A stretch of 64,000 nucleotides of DNA from Loxodes magnus (GCA_946699065.1 CAMPDV010001534.1:1-64000); one strand, 5' to 3'. Shown: positions 1-14,733, numbered from the stretch's first letter. Notes: a model not told the origin generated them from the sequence alone. Translations and numbers: made by a program.

Positions 1-330
1 ATTTCTTTTATTATTTTAATTCTTCTTCTACTTATACTCATTTTACCGTTTTGGTTCCAGAAACCTAAACTCATTATCATAAAATTTCGAAACTTAGTTA
101 AAACTTAAAACCGTTTATAAAACTTGTTTATTTTTACTCTTTTTATCACATATTTGTCCTTCTATCTCTTTTTTACTTACAAATCTCATTTTTTCATACC
201 CTAAAATATAACTCATTTATTTTCATACACTTATTTACAAAATTACCATATTAATTATTTAAACATTTTACACACCTTTTTATTAATAAAATTATTTCTT
301 AAAAAATTATATTGTTCTGCTATCCACTCA
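1..330 (-). promoter_or_regulatory. Spacer at the left edge
   Basis: This is the 5' flank of a further copy whose ATG is cut by the window edge (bases 1-2 are its first two sense positions on the complement), joined to the 3' flank of copy 1. It has the same elements as the reference spacer at 59263-59590. No ORF with coding character was found here. Confidence 0.85.
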
Positions 331-1429
331 TCATTCCCATTCCTCATACACTTCATCAAAATCAAATCTTCTTTCACCTTCTCCATCAAAATCACTTTCT
401 CTTCTTTCTTCTCTGTCACTTCTTCTACCTTCATTTCTTCTATCTTACTCTCCATCATGATCTCTTCTGTCATGTTCTCTTCTTCCATCATGTTCTCTCC
501 TTTCATCATTGTCTCTTCTTTCATCATGATCTCTTCTTCCTTCTCTTCTTCCATGTTCACTTCCATTTTCTCTTCTTCCTTCATGTTCTCCTCCTTTCAT
601 CATTGTCTCTTCTTTCATCATGATCTCTTCTTCCTTCTCTTCTTCCATGTTCACTTCCATTTTCTCTTCTTCCTTCATGTTCTCTCCTTTCATCATTGTC
701 TCTTCTTTCATCATGATCTCTTCTACCATGTTCTCTTCTTCCATGTTCGCTTCCATTTTCTCTTCTTCCTTCATGTTCTCTCCTTTCATCATTGTCTCTT
801 CTTCCTTCTCTTCTTTCATCATGATCTCTTCTTCCATGTTCGCTTCCATTTTCTCTTCTTCCTTCTCTCCTTTCATCATGATCTCTTCTACCATGTTCTC
901 TTCTTCCATCATTGTCTCTTCTTTCATCTTCAACATCAGTATCTCTTCTATCTCTTCTATCTTGTTCACCATTATCTCTTTCATCTCTTCTTCCATCATT
1001 GTCTCTTCTACCATGTTCTCTTCCTCCATCATTATCATTACGTTCTCCTTACTCTCTTTACTCAAGGAAGTTATATCCATTCTATTATCCTTAGAATTAT
1101 TACTAACCATTCTAACCTTATTATGGCTATTACCATCCACCTTATTGCTATCCGTTTTATCCTTCATATCCATTTTATTACTAACCTTATTATGGCTATT
1201 ACCATCCACCTTATTACTAACCTTATTATGGCTATTACCATCCACCTTATTACTAACCTTATTATGGCTATTACCATCCACCTTATTGCTATCCGTTTTA
1301 TCCTTCCTATCCATTTTATCCTACTTATCCATTTTATCCTTCTTATCCATACTGTCTCAACTTATTCTTTAACAAAGCACATTGAGCACATAACAAAGCA
1401 GCTAACACAAGACACACTGTTGTTTTCAT
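331..1429 (-). pseudogene. Copy 1, frame broken by a 1-base insertion
   Basis: It starts at the same signal-peptide ATG as the reference copy (58267-59262). One extra C near 590-593 moves the reading frame so that TGA at 581-583 ends the protein after about 282 residues, about 83 short. Without that base the gene would have 366 codons, one of the longer variants. It carries the extra RRD triplet also found in copies 2-6, 20-25 and 27. A sequencing error is as likely as a true mutation. Confidence 0.75.
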
Positions 1430-1757
1430 TTCTTTTATTATTTTAATTCTTCTTCTACTTATACTCATTTTACCGTTTTGGTTCCAGAAACCTAAACTCA
1501 TTATCATAAAATTTCGAAACTTAGTTAAAACTTAAAACCGTTTATAAAACTTGTTTATTTTTACTCTTTTTATCACATATTTGTCCTTCTATCTCTTTTT
1601 TACTTACAAATCTCATTTTTTCATACCCTAAAATATAACTCATTTATTTTCATACACTTATTTACAAAATTACCATATTAATTATTTAAACATTTTACAC
1701 ACCTTTTTATTAATAAAATTATTTCTTAAAAAATTATATTGTTCTGCTATCCACTCA

Positions 1758-2788
1758 TCATTCCCATTCCTCATACACTTCATCAAAATCAAATCTTCTT
1801 TCACCTTCTCCATCAAAATCACTTTCTCTTCTTTCTTCTCTGTCACTTCTTCTACCTTCATTTCTTCTATCTTACTCTCCATCATGATCTCTTCTGTCAT
1901 GTTCTCTTCTTCCATCATGTTCTCTCCTTTCATCATTGTCTCTCTTTCATCATGATCTCTTCTTCCTTCTCTTCTTCCATGTTCACTTCCATTTTCTCTT
2001 CTTCCTTCATGTTCTCTCCTTTCATCATTGTCTCTTCTTTCATCATGATCTCTTCTACCATGTTCTCTTCTTCCATGTTCGCTTCCATTTTCTCTTCTTC
2101 CTTCATGTTCTCTCCTTTCATCATTGTCTCTTCTTCCATGTTCGCTTCCATTTTCTCTTCTTCCTTCTCTCCTTTCATCATGATCTCTTCTTCCATGTTC
2201 GCTTCCATTTTCTCTTCTTCCTTCTCTCCTTTCATCATGATCTCTTCTACCATGTTCTCTTCTTCCATCATTGTCTCTTCTTTCATCTTCAACATCAGTA
2301 TCTCTTCTATCTCTTCTATCTTGTTCACCATTATCTCTTTCATCTCTTCTTCCATCATTGTCTCTTCTACCATGTTCTCTTCCTCCATCATTATCATTAC
2401 GTTCTCCTTACTCTCTTTACTCAAGGAAGTTATATCCATTCTATTATCCTTAGAATTATTACTAACCATTCTAACCTTATTATGGCTATTACCATCCACC
2501 TTATTGCTATCCGTTTTATCCTTCATATCCATTTTATTACTAACCTTATTATGGCTATTACCATCCACCTTATTACTAACCTTATTATGGCTATTACCAT
2601 CCACCTTATTACTAACCTTATTATGGCTATTACCATCCACCTTATTGCTATCCGTTTTATCCTTCCTATCCATTTTATCCTACTTATCCATTTTATCCTT
2701 CTTATCCATACTGTCTCAACTTATTCTTTAACAAAGCACATTGAGCACATAACAAAGCAGCTAACACAAGACACACTGTTGTTTTCAT
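1758..2788 (-). pseudogene. Copy 2, frame broken by a 1-base deletion
   Basis: A T is missing near 1943 compared with the other copies. The last third of the charged domain is then read in the Met/Glu/Lys-rich frame, which runs past the normal stop into the spacer before a TGA. The signal peptide and Gln/Trp domain are intact. The charged domain has two tandem GRRENGSEHGRR-type blocks in place of the usual arrangement (also in copies 3 and 5). Confidence 0.75.
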
Positions 2789-3116
2789 TTCTTTTATTAT
2801 TTTAATTCTTCTTCTACTTATACTCATTTTACCGTTTTGGTTCCAGAAACCTAAACTCATTATCATAAAATTTCGAAACTTAGTTAAAACTTAAAACCGT
2901 TTATAAAACTTGTTTATTTTTACTCTTTTTATCACATATTTGTCCTTCTATCTCTTTTTTACTTACAAATCTCATTTTTTCATACCCTAAAATATAACTC
3001 ATTTATTTTCATACACTTATTTACAAAATTACCATATTAATTATTTAAACATTTTACACACCTTTTTATTAATAAAATTATTTCTTAAAAAATTATATTG
3101 TTCTGCTATCCACTCA

Positions 3117-4149
3117 TCATTCCCATTCCTCATACACTTCATCAAAATCAAATCTTCTTTCACCTTCTCCATCAAAATCACTTTCTCTTCTTTCTTCTCT
3201 GTCACTTCTTCTACCTTCATTTCTTCTATCTTACTCTCCATCATGAATCTCTTCTGTCATGTTCTCTTCTTCCATCATGTTCTCTCCTTTCATCATTGTC
3301 TCTTCTTTCATCATGATCTCTTCTTCCTTCTCTTCTTCCATGTTCACTTCCATTTTCTCTTCTTCCTTCATGTTCTCTCCTTTCATCATTGTCTCTTCTT
3401 TCATCATGATCTCTTCTACCATGTTCTCTTCTTCCATGTTCGCTTCCATTTTCTCTTCTTCCTTCATGTTCTCTCCTTTCATCATTGTCTCTTCTTCCAT
3501 GTTCGCTTCCATTTTCTCTTCTTCCTTCTCTCCTTTCATCATGATCTCTTCTTCCATGTTCGCTTCCATTTTCTCTTCTTCCTTCTCTCCTTTCATCATG
3601 ATCTCTTCTACCATGTTCTCTTCTTCCATCATTGTCTCTTCTTTCATCTTCAACATCAGTATCTCTTCTATCTCTTCTATCTTGTTCACCATTATCTCTT
3701 TCATCTCTTCTTCCATCATTGTCTCTTCTACCATGTTCTCTTCCTCCATCATTATCATTACGTTCTCCTTACTCTCTTTACTCAAGGAAGTTATATCCAT
3801 TCTATTATCCTTAGAATTATTACTAACCATTCTAACCTTATTATGGCTATTACCATCCACCTTATTGCTATCCGTTTTATCCTTCATATCCATTTTATTA
3901 CTAACCTTATTATGGCTATTACCATCCACCTTATTACTAACCTTATTATGGCTATTACCATCCACCTTATTACTAACCTTATTATGGCTATTACCATCCA
4001 CCTTATTGCTATCCGTTTTATCCTTCCTATCCATTTTATCCTACTTATCCATTTTATCCTTCTTATCCATACTGTCTCAACTTATTCTTTAACAAAGCAC
4101 ATTGAGCACATAACAAAGCAGCTAACACAAGACACACTGTTGTTTTCAT
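3117..4149 (-). pseudogene. Copy 3, truncated by a 1-base insertion
   Basis: An extra A near 3246 produces TGA at 3241-3243, giving about 302 residues and removing the last 41 or so, including the acidic tail. It has the same internal repeat pattern as copies 2 and 5. Confidence 0.75.
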
Positions 4150-4477
4150 TTCTTTTATTATTTTAATTCTTCTTCTACTTATACTCATTTTACCGTTTTG
4201 GTTCCAGAAACCTAAACTCATTATCATAAAATTTCGAAACTTAGTTAAAACTTAAAACCGTTTATAAAACTTGTTTATTTTTACTCTTTTTATCACATAT
4301 TTGTCCTTCTATCTCTTTTTTACTTACAAATCTCATTTTTTCATACCCTAAAATATAACTCATTTATTTTCATACACTTATTTACAAAATTACCATATTA
4401 ATTATTTAAACATTTTACACACCTTTTTATTAATAAAATTATTTCTTAAAAAATTATATTGTTCTGCTATCTACTCA

Positions 4478-5482
4478 TCATTCCCATTCCTCATACACTT
4501 CATCAAAATCAAATCTTCTTTCACCTTCTCCATCAAAATCACTTTCTCTTCTTTCTTCTCTGTCACTTCTTCTACCTTCATTTCTTCTATCTTACTCTCC
4601 ATCATGATCTCTTCTGTCATGTTCTCTTCTTCCATCATGTTCTCTCCTTTCATCATTGTCTCTTCTTTCATCATGATCTCTCTTCCTTCTCTTCTTCCAT
4701 GTTCACTTCCATTTTCTCTTCTTCCTTCATGTTCTCATCCTTTCATCATTGTCTCTTCTTTCATCATGATCTCTTCTACCATGTTCTCTTCTTCCATGTT
4801 CGCTTCCATTTTCTCTTCTTCCTTCATGTTCTCTCCTTTCATCATTGTCTCTTCTTCCTTCTCTTCTTTCATCATGATCTCTTCTTCCATGTTCGCTTCC
4901 ATTTTCTCTTCTTCCTTCTCTCCTTTCATCATGATCTCTTCTACCATGTTCTCTTCTTCCATCATTGTCTCTTCTTTCATCTTCAACATCAGTATCTCTT
5001 CTATCTCTTCTATCTTGTTCACCATTATCTCTTTCATCTCTTCTTCCATCATTGTCTCTTCTACCATGTTCTCTTCCTCCATCATTATCATTACGTTCTC
5101 CTTACTCTCTTTACTCAAGGAAGTTATATCCATTCTATTATCCTTAGAATTATTACTAACCATTCTAACCTTATTATGGCTATTACCATCCACCTTATTG
5201 CTATCCGTTTTATCCTTCATATCCATTTTATTACTAACCTTATTATGGCTATTACCATCCACCTTATTACTAACCTTATTATGGCTATTACCATCCACCT
5301 TATTACTAACCTTATTATGGCTATTACCATCCACCTTATTGCTATCCGTTTTATCCTTCCTATCCATTTTATCCTACTTATCCATTTTATCCTTCTTATC
5401 CATACTGTCTCAACTTATTCTTTAACAAAGCACATTGAGCACATAACAAAGCAGCTAACACAAGACACACTGTTGTTTTCAT
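4478..5482 (-). pseudogene. Copy 4, two compensating indels but truncated by TGA
   Basis: The total length is a multiple of three, yet an extra A near 4737 and a missing T near 4681 leave an out-of-frame segment. That segment contains TGA at 4727-4729, so the protein would end after about 251 residues. Its 3' flank carries the T variant six bases below the stop that marks copies 4 and 6-16. Confidence 0.7.
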
Positions 5483-5810
5483 TTCTTTTATTATTTTAAT
5501 TCTTCTTCTACTTATACTCATTTTACCGTTTTGGTTCCAGAAACCTAAACTCATTATCATAAAATTTCGAAACTTAGTTAAAACTTAAAACCGTTTATAA
5601 AACTTGTTTATTTTTACTCTTTTTATCACATATTTGTCCTTCTATCTCTTTTTTACTTACAAATCTCATTTTTTCATACCCTAAAATATAACTCATTTAT
5701 TTTCATACACTTATTTACAAAATTACCATATTAATTATTTAAACATTTTACACACCTTTTTATTAATAAAATTATTTCTTAAAAAATTATATTGTTCTGC
5801 TATCCACTCA

Positions 5811-6841
5811 TCATTCCCATTCCTCATACACTTCATCAAAATCAAATCTTCTTTCACCTTCTCCATCAAAATCACTTTCTCTCTTTCTTCTCTGTCACTT
5901 CTTCTACCTTCATTTCTTCTATCTTACTCTCCATCATGATCTCTTCTGTCATGTTCTCTTCTTCCATCATGTTCTCTCCTTTCATCATTGTCTCTTCTTT
6001 CATCATGATCTCTTCTTCCTTCTCTTCTTCCATGTTCACTTCCATTTTCTCTTCTTCCTTCATGTTCTCTCCTTTCATCATTGTCTCTTCTTTCATCATG
6101 ATCTCTTCTACCATGTTCTCTTCTTCCATGTTCGCTTCCATTTTCTCTTCTTCCTTCATGTTCTCTCCTTTCATCATTGTCTCTTCTTCCATGTTCGCTT
6201 CCATTTTCTCTTCTTCCTTCTCTCCTTTCATCATGATCTCTTCTTCCATGTTCGCTTCCATTTTCTCTTCTTCCTTCTCTCCTTTCATCATGATCTCTTC
6301 TACCATGTTCTCTTCTTCCATCATTGTCTCTTCTTTCATCTTCAACATCAGTATCTCTTCTATCTCTTCTATCTTGTTCACCATTATCTCTTTCATCTCT
6401 TCTTCCATCATTGTCTCTTCTACCATGTTCTCTTCCTCCATCATTATCATTACGTTCTCCTTACTCTCTTTACTCAAGGAAGTTATATCCATTCTATTAT
6501 CCTTAGAATTATTACTAACCATTCTAACCTTATTATGGCTATTACCATCCACCTTATTGCTATCCGTTTTATCCTTCATATCCATTTTATTACTAACCTT
6601 ATTATGGCTATTACCATCCACCTTATTACTAACCTTATTATGGCTATTACCATCCACCTTATTACTAACCTTATTATGGCTATTACCATCCACCTTATTG
6701 CTATCCGTTTTATCCTTCCTATCCATTTTATCCTACTTATCCATTTTATCCTTCTTATCCATACTGTCTCAACTTATTCTTTAACAAAGCACATTGAGCA
6801 CATAACAAAGCAGCTAACACAAGACACACTGTTGTTTTCAT
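5811..6841 (-). pseudogene. Copy 5, C-terminal frameshift
   Basis: A T is missing near 5882, so only about the last 25 codons change frame. The normal TGA TGA is bypassed and reading continues into the spacer. The rest of the protein is normal and of the copy 2/3 type. Confidence 0.75.
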
Positions 6842-7169
6842 TTCTTTTATTATTTTAATTCTTCTTCTACTTATACTCATTTTACCGTTTTGGTTCCAGA
6901 AACCTAAACTCATTATCATAAAATTTCGAAACTTAGTTAAAACTTAAAACCGTTTATAAAACTTGTTTATTTTTACTCTTTTTATCACATATTTGTCCTT
7001 CTATCTCTTTTTTACTTACAAATCTCATTTTTTCATACCCTAAAATATAACTCATTTATTTTCATACACTTATTTACAAAATTACCATATTAATTATTTA
7101 AACATTTTACACACCTTTTTATTAATAAAATTATTTCTTAAAAAATTATATTGTTCTGCTATCTACTCA

Positions 7170-8181
7170 TCATTCCCATTCCTCATACACTTCATCAAAA
7201 TCAAATCTTCTTTCACCTTCTCCATCAAAATCACTTTCTCTTCTTTCTTCTCTGTCACTTCTTCTACCTTCATTTCTTCTATCTTACTCTCCATCATGAT
7301 CTCTTCTGTCATGTTCTCTTCTTCCATCATGTTTCTCTCCTTTCATCATTGTCTCTTCTTTCATCATGATCTCTTCTTCCTTCTCTTCTTCCATGTTCAC
7401 TTCCATTTTCTCTTCTTCCTTCATGTTCTCTCCTTTCATCATTGTCTCTTCTTTCATCATGATCTCTTCTACCATGTTCTCTTCTTCCATGTTCGCTTCC
7501 ATTTTCTCTTCTTCCTTCATGTTCTCTCCTTTCATCATTGTCTCTTCTTCCTTCTCTTCTTTCATCATGATCTCTTCTTCCATGTTCGCTTCCATTTTCT
7601 CTTCTTCCTTCATGTTCTCTCCTTTCATCATGATCTCTTCTACCATGTTCTCTTCTTCCATCATTGTCTCTTCTTTCATCTTCAACATCAGTATCTCTTC
7701 TATCTCTTCTATCTTGTTCACCATTATCTCTTTCATCTCTTCTTCCATCATTGTCTCTTCTACCATGTTCTCTTCCTCCATCATTATCATTACGTTCTCC
7801 TTACTCTCTTTACTCAAGGAAGTTATATCCATTCTATTATCCTTAGAATTATTACTAACCATTCTAACCTTATTATGGCTATTACCATCCACCTTATTGC
7901 TATCCGTTTTATCCTTCATATCCATTTTATTACTAACCTTATTATGGCTATTACCATCCACCTTATTACTAACCTTATTATGGCTATTACCATCCACCTT
8001 ATTACTAACCTTATTATGGCTATTACCATCCACCTTATTGCTATCCGTTTTATCCTTCCTATCCATTTTATCCTACTTATCCATTTTATCCTTCTTATCC
8101 ATACTGTCTCAACTTATTCTTTAACAAAGCACATTGAGCACATAACAAAGCAGCTAACACAAGACACACTGTTGTTTTCAT
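7170..8181 (-). pseudogene. Copy 6, truncated by a 1-base insertion
   Basis: An extra T near 7331-7334 (three Ts where other copies have two) gives TGA at 7327-7329, ending the protein after about 284 residues. It is the last copy before the main block that lacks the extra RRD triplet. Confidence 0.75.
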
Positions 8182-8509
8182 TTCTTTTATTATTTTAATT
8201 CTTCTTCTACTTATACTCATTTTACCGTTTTGGTTCCAGAAACCTAAACTCATTATCATAAAATTTCGAAACTTAGTTAAAACTTAAAACCGTTTATAAA
8301 ACTTGTTTATTTTTACTCTTTTTATCACATATTTGTCCTTCTATCTCTTTTTTACTTACAAATCTCATTTTTTCATACCCTAAAATATAACTCATTTATT
8401 TTCATACACTTATTTACAAAATTACCATATTAATTATTTAAACATTTTACACACCTTTTTATTAATAAAATTATTTCTTAAAAAATTATATTGTTCTGCT
8501 ATCTACTCA

Positions 8510-9511
8510 TCATTCCCATTCCTCATACACTTCATCAAAATCAAATCTTCTTTCACCTTCTCCATCAAAATCACTTTCTCTTCTTTCTTCTCTGTCACTT
8601 CTTCTACCTTCATTTCTTCTATCTTACTCTCCATCATGATCTCTTCTGTCATGTTCTCTTCTTCCATCATGTTCTCTCCTTTCATCATTGTCTCTTCTTT
8701 CATCATGATCTCTTCTTCCTTCTCTTCTTCCATGTTCACTTCCATTTTCTCTTCTTCCTTCATGTTCTCTCCTTTCATCATTGTCTCTTCTTTCATCATG
8801 ATCTCTTCTACCATGTTCTCTTCTTCCATGTTCGCTTCCATTTTCTCTTCTTCCTTCATGTTCTCTCCTTTCATCATTGTCTCTTCTTTCATCATGATCT
8901 CTTCTTCCTTCTCTTCTTCCATGTTCACTTCCATTTTCTCTTCTTCCTTCATGTTCTCTCCTTTCATCATGATCTCTTCTACCATGTTCTCTTCTTCCAT
9001 CATTGTCTCTTCTTTCATCTTCAACATCAGTATCTCTTCTATCTTGTTCACCATTATCTCTTTCATCTCTTCTTCCATCATTGTCTCTTCTACCATGTTC
9101 TCTTCCTCCATCATTATCATTACGTTCTCCTTACTCTCTTTACTCAAGGAAGTTATATCCATTCTATTATCCTTAGAATTATTACTAACCATTCTAACCT
9201 TATTATGGCTATTACCATCCACCTTATTGCTATCCGTTTTATCCTTCATATCCATTTTATTACTAACCTTATTATGGCTATTACCATCCACCTTATTACT
9301 AACCTTATTATGGCTATTACCATCCACCTTATTACTAACCTTATTATGGCTATTACCATCCACCTTATTGCTATCCGTTTTATCCTTCCTATCCATTTTA
9401 TCCTACTTATCCATTTTATCCTTCTTATCCATACTGTCTCAACTTATTCTTTAACAAAGCACATTGAGCACATAACAAAGCAGCTAACACAAGACACACT
9501 GTTGTTTTCAT
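8510..9511 (-). CDS. Copy 7, secreted Gln/Trp and Arg/Asp/Glu repeat protein, 333 aa
   Basis: Intact when TAA and TAG are read as Gln. This 1002-bp type is shared with copies 9 and 12-15. It differs from the 331-aa reference in having two segments with the AGT serine variant of the GSEH motif and two GRRE-extended blocks. There is no RRD duplication. Confidence 0.8.
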
Positions 9512-9839
9512 TTCTTTTATTATTTTAATTCTTCTTCTACTTATACTCATTTTACCGTTTTGGTTCCAGAAACCTAAACTCATTATCATAAAATTTCGAA
9601 ACTTAGTTAAAACTTAAAACCGTTTATAAAACTTGTTTATTTTTACTCTTTTTATCACATATTTGTCCTTCTATCTCTTTTTTACTTACAAATCTCATTT
9701 TTTCATACCCTAAAATATAACTCATTTATTTTCATACACTTATTTACAAAATTACCATATTAATTATTTAAACATTTTACACACCTTTTTATTAATAAAA
9801 TTATTTCTTAAAAAATTATATTGTTCTGCTATCTACTCA

Positions 9840-10839
9840 TCATTCCCATTCCTCATACACTTCATCAAAATCAAATCTTCTTTCACCTTCTCCATCAAAA
9901 TCACTTTCTCTTCTTTCTTCTCTGTCACTTCTTCTACCTTCATTTCTTCTATCTTACTCTCCATCATGATCTCTTCTGTCATGTTCTCTTCTTCCATCAT
10001 GTTCTCATCCTTTCATCATTGTCTCTTCTTTCATCATGATCTCTTCTTCCTTCTCTTCTTCCATGTTCACTTCCATTTTCTCTTCTTCCTTCATGTTCTC
10101 TCCTTTCATCATTGTCTCTTCTTCCTTCTCTTCTTTCATCATGATCTCTTCTTCCATGTTCGCTTCCATTTTCTCTTCTTCCTTCATGTTCTCTCCTTTC
10201 ATCATTGTCTCTTCTTCCTTCTCTTCTTTCATCATGATCTCTTCTTCCATGTTCGCTTCCATTTTCTCTTCTTCCTTCATGTTCTCTCCTTTCATCATGA
10301 TCTCTTCTACCATGTTCTCTTCTTCCATCATTGTCTCTTCTTTCATCTTCAACATCAGTATCTCTTCTATCTTGTTCACCATTATCTCTTTCATCTCTTC
10401 TTCCATCATTGTCTCTTCTACCATGTTCTCTTCCTCCATCATTATCATTACGTTCTCCTTACTCTCTTTACTCAAGGAAGTTATATCCATTCTATTATCC
10501 TTAGAATTATTACTAACCATTCTAACCTTATTATGGCTATTACCATCCACCTTATTGCTATCCGTTTTATCCTTCATATCCATTTTATTACTAACCTTAT
10601 TATGGCTATTACCATCCACCTTATTACTAACCTTATTATGGCTATTACCATCCACCTTATTACTAACCTTATTATGGCTATTACCATCCACCTTATTGCT
10701 ATCCGTTTTATCCTTCCTATCCATTTTATCCTACTTATCCATTTTATCCTTCTTATCCATACTGTCTCAACTTATTCTTTAACAAAGCACATTGAGCACA
10801 TAACAAAGCAGCTAACACAAGACACACTGTTGTTTTCAT
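9840..10839 (-). pseudogene. Copy 8, truncated by a 1-base insertion
   Basis: An extra A near 10007, the same lesion as in copy 4, gives TGA at 9997-9999 after about 280 residues. The charged domain has two successive copies of the block that occurs once in copy 11. Confidence 0.75.
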
Positions 10840-11167
10840 TTCTTTTATTATTTTAATTCTTCTTCTACTTATACTCATTTTACCGTTTTGGTTCCAGAAA
10901 CCTAAACTCATTATCATAAAATTTCGAAACTTAGTTAAAACTTAAAACCGTTTATAAAACTTGTTTATTTTTACTCTTTTTATCACATATTTGTCCTTCT
11001 ATCTCTTTTTTACTTACAAATCTCATTTTTTCATACCCTAAAATATAACTCATTTATTTTCATACACTTATTTACAAAATTACCATATTAATTATTTAAA
11101 CATTTTACACACCTTTTTATTAATAAAATTATTTCTTAAAAAATTATATTGTTCTGCTATCTACTCA

Positions 11168-12169
11168 TCATTCCCATTCCTCATACACTTCATCAAAATC
11201 AAATCTTCTTTCACCTTCTCCATCAAAATCACTTTCTCTTCTTTCTTCTCTGTCACTTCTTCTACCTTCATTTCTTCTATCTTACTCTCCATCATGATCT
11301 CTTCTGTCATGTTCTCTTCTTCCATCATGTTCTCTCCTTTCATCATTGTCTCTTCTTTCATCATGATCTCTTCTTCCTTCTCTTCTTCCATGTTCACTTC
11401 CATTTTCTCTTCTTCCTTCATGTTCTCTCCTTTCATCATTGTCTCTTCTTTCATCATGATCTCTTCTACCATGTTCTCTTCTTCCATGTTCGCTTCCATT
11501 TTCTCTTCTTCCTTCATGTTCTCTCCTTTCATCATTGTCTCTTCTTTCATCATGATCTCTTCTTCCTTCTCTTCTTCCATGTTCACTTCCATTTTCTCTT
11601 CTTCCTTCATGTTCTCTCCTTTCATCATGATCTCTTCTACCATGTTCTCTTCTTCCATCATTGTCTCTTCTTTCATCTTCAACATCAGTATCTCTTCTAT
11701 CTTGTTCACCATTATCTCTTTCATCTCTTCTTCCATCATTGTCTCTTCTACCATGTTCTCTTCCTCCATCATTATCATTACGTTCTCCTTACTCTCTTTA
11801 CTCAAGGAAGTTATATCCATTCTATTATCCTTAGAATTATTACTAACCATTCTAACCTTATTATGGCTATTACCATCCACCTTATTGCTATCCGTTTTAT
11901 CCTTCATATCCATTTTATTACTAACCTTATTATGGCTATTACCATCCACCTTATTACTAACCTTATTATGGCTATTACCATCCACCTTATTACTAACCTT
12001 ATTATGGCTATTACCATCCACCTTATTGCTATCCGTTTTATCCTTCCTATCCATTTTATCCTACTTATCCATTTTATCCTTCTTATCCATACTGTCTCAA
12101 CTTATTCTTTAACAAAGCACATTGAGCACATAACAAAGCAGCTAACACAAGACACACTGTTGTTTTCAT
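11168..12169 (-). CDS. Copy 9, secreted repeat protein, 333 aa
   Basis: Intact. Same internal pattern as copy 7. Confidence 0.8.
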
Positions 12170-12497
12170 TTCTTTTATTATTTTAATTCTTCTTCTACTT
12201 ATACTCATTTTACCGTTTTGGTTCCAGAAACCTAAACTCATTATCATAAAATTTCGAAACTTAGTTAAAACTTAAAACCGTTTATAAAACTTGTTTATTT
12301 TTACTCTTTTTATCACATATTTGTCCTTCTATCTCTTTTTTACTTACAAATCTCATTTTTTCATACCCTAAAATATAACTCATTTATTTTCATACACTTA
12401 TTTACAAAATTACCATATTAATTATTTAAACATTTTACACACCTTTTTATTAATAAAATTATTTCTTAAAAAATTATATTGTTCTGCTATCTACTCA

Positions 12498-13403
12498 TCA
12501 TTCCCATTCCTCATACACTTCATCAAAATCAAATCTTCTTTCACCTTCTCCATCAAAATCACTTTCTCTTCTTTCTTCTCTGTCACTTCTTCTACCTTCA
12601 TTTCTTCTATCTTACTCTCCATCATGATCTCTTCTGTCATGTTCTCTTCTTCCATCATGTTCTCTCCTTTCATCATTGTCTCTTCTTTCATCATGATCTC
12701 TTCTTCCTTCTCTTCTTCCATGTTCACTTCCATTTTCTCTTCTTCCTTCATGTTCTCTCCTTTCATCATTGTCTCTTCTTCCTTCTCTTCTTTCATCATG
12801 ATCTCTTCTTCCATGTTCGCTTCCATTTTCTCTTCTTCCTTCATGTTCTCTCCTTTCATCATGATCTCTTCTACCATGTTCTCTTCTTCCATCATTGTCT
12901 CTTCTTTCATCTTCAACATCAGTATCTCTTCTATCTTGTTCACCATTATCTCTTTCATCTCTTCTTCCATCATTGTCTCTTCTACCATGTTCTCTTCCTC
13001 CATCATTATCATTACGTTCTCCTTACTCTCTTTACTCAAGGAAGTTATATCCATTCTATTATCCTTAGAATTATTACTAACCATTCTAACCTTATTATGG
13101 CTATTACCATCCACCTTATTGCTATCCGTTTTATCCTTCATATCCATTTTATTACTAACCTTATTATGGCTATTACCATCCACCTTATTACTAACCTTAT
13201 TATGGCTATTACCATCCACCTTATTACTAACCTTATTATGGCTATTACCATCCACCTTATTGCTATCCGTTTTATCCTTCCTATCCATTTTATCCTACTT
13301 ATCCATTTTATCCTTCTTATCCATACTGTCTCAACTTATTCTTTAACAAAGCACATTGAGCACATAACAAAGCAGCTAACACAAGACACACTGTTGTTTT
13401 CAT
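12498..13403 (-). CDS. Copy 10, secreted repeat protein, short form, 301 aa
   Basis: Intact. It lacks 32 residues of the charged domain compared with its neighbours, an exact in-frame loss of one long internal repeat. The signal peptide, Gln/Trp domain and acidic tail are unchanged. Confidence 0.8.
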
Positions 13404-13731
13404 TTCTTTTATTATTTTAATTCTTCTTCTACTTATACTCATTTTACCGTTTTGGTTCCAGAAACCTAAACTCATTATCATAAAATTTCGAAACTTAGTT
13501 AAAACTTAAAACCGTTTATAAAACTTGTTTATTTTTACTCTTTTTATCACATATTTGTCCTTCTATCTCTTTTTTACTTACAAATCTCATTTTTTCATAC
13601 CCTAAAATATAACTCATTTATTTTCATACACTTATTTACAAAATTACCATATTAATTATTTAAACATTTTACACACCTTTTTATTAATAAAATTATTTCT
13701 TAAAAAATTATATTGTTCTGCTATCTACTCA

Positions 13732-14733
13732 TCATTCCCATTCCTCATACACTTCATCAAAATCAAATCTTCTTTCACCTTCTCCATCAAAATCACTTTC
13801 TCTTCTTTCTTCTCTGTCACTTCTTCTACCTTCATTTCTTCTATCTTACTCTCCATCATGATCTCTTCTGTCATGTTCTCTTCTTCCATCATGTTCTCTC
13901 CTTTCATCATTGTCTCTTCTTTCATCATGATCTCTTCTTCCTTCTCTTCTTCCATGTTCACTTCCATTTTCTCTTCTTCCTTCATGTTCTCTCCTTTCAT
14001 CATTGTCTCTTCTTTCATCATGATCTCTTCTACCATGTTCTCTTCTTCCATGTTCGCTTCCATTTTCTCTTCTTCCTTCATGTTCTCTCCTTTCATCATT
14101 GTCTCTTCTTCCTTCTCTTCTTTCATCATGATCTCTTCTTCCATGTTCGCTTCCATTTTCTCTTCTTCCTTCATGTTCTCTCCTTTCATCATGATCTCTT
14201 CTACCATGTTCTCTTCTTCCATCATTGTCTCTTCTTTCATCTTCAACATCAGTATCTCTTCTATCTTGTTCACCATTATCTCTTTCATCTCTTCTTCCAT
14301 CATTGTCTCTTCTACCATGTTCTCTTCCTCCATCATTATCATTACGTTCTCCTTACTCTCTTTACTCAAGGAAGTTATATCCATTCTATTATCCTTAGAA
14401 TTATTACTAACCATTCTAACCTTATTATGGCTATTACCATCCACCTTATTGCTATCCGTTTTATCCTTCATATCCATTTTATTACTAACCTTATTATGGC
14501 TATTACCATCCACCTTATTACTAACCTTATTATGGCTATTACCATCCACCTTATTACTAACCTTATTATGGCTATTACCATCCACCTTATTGCTATCCGT
14601 TTTATCCTTCCTATCCATTTTATCCTACTTATCCATTTTATCCTTCTTATCCATACTGTCTCAACTTATTCTTTAACAAAGCACATTGAGCACATAACAA
14701 AGCAGCTAACACAAGACACACTGTTGTTTTCAT
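13732..14733 (-). CDS. Copy 11, secreted repeat protein, 333 aa
   Basis: Intact. Same length as copy 7, but one AGT-type block is replaced by an AGC-type block followed by an extra DHDERREGRR segment. It is an intermediate between the copy 7 and copy 16 patterns. Confidence 0.8.
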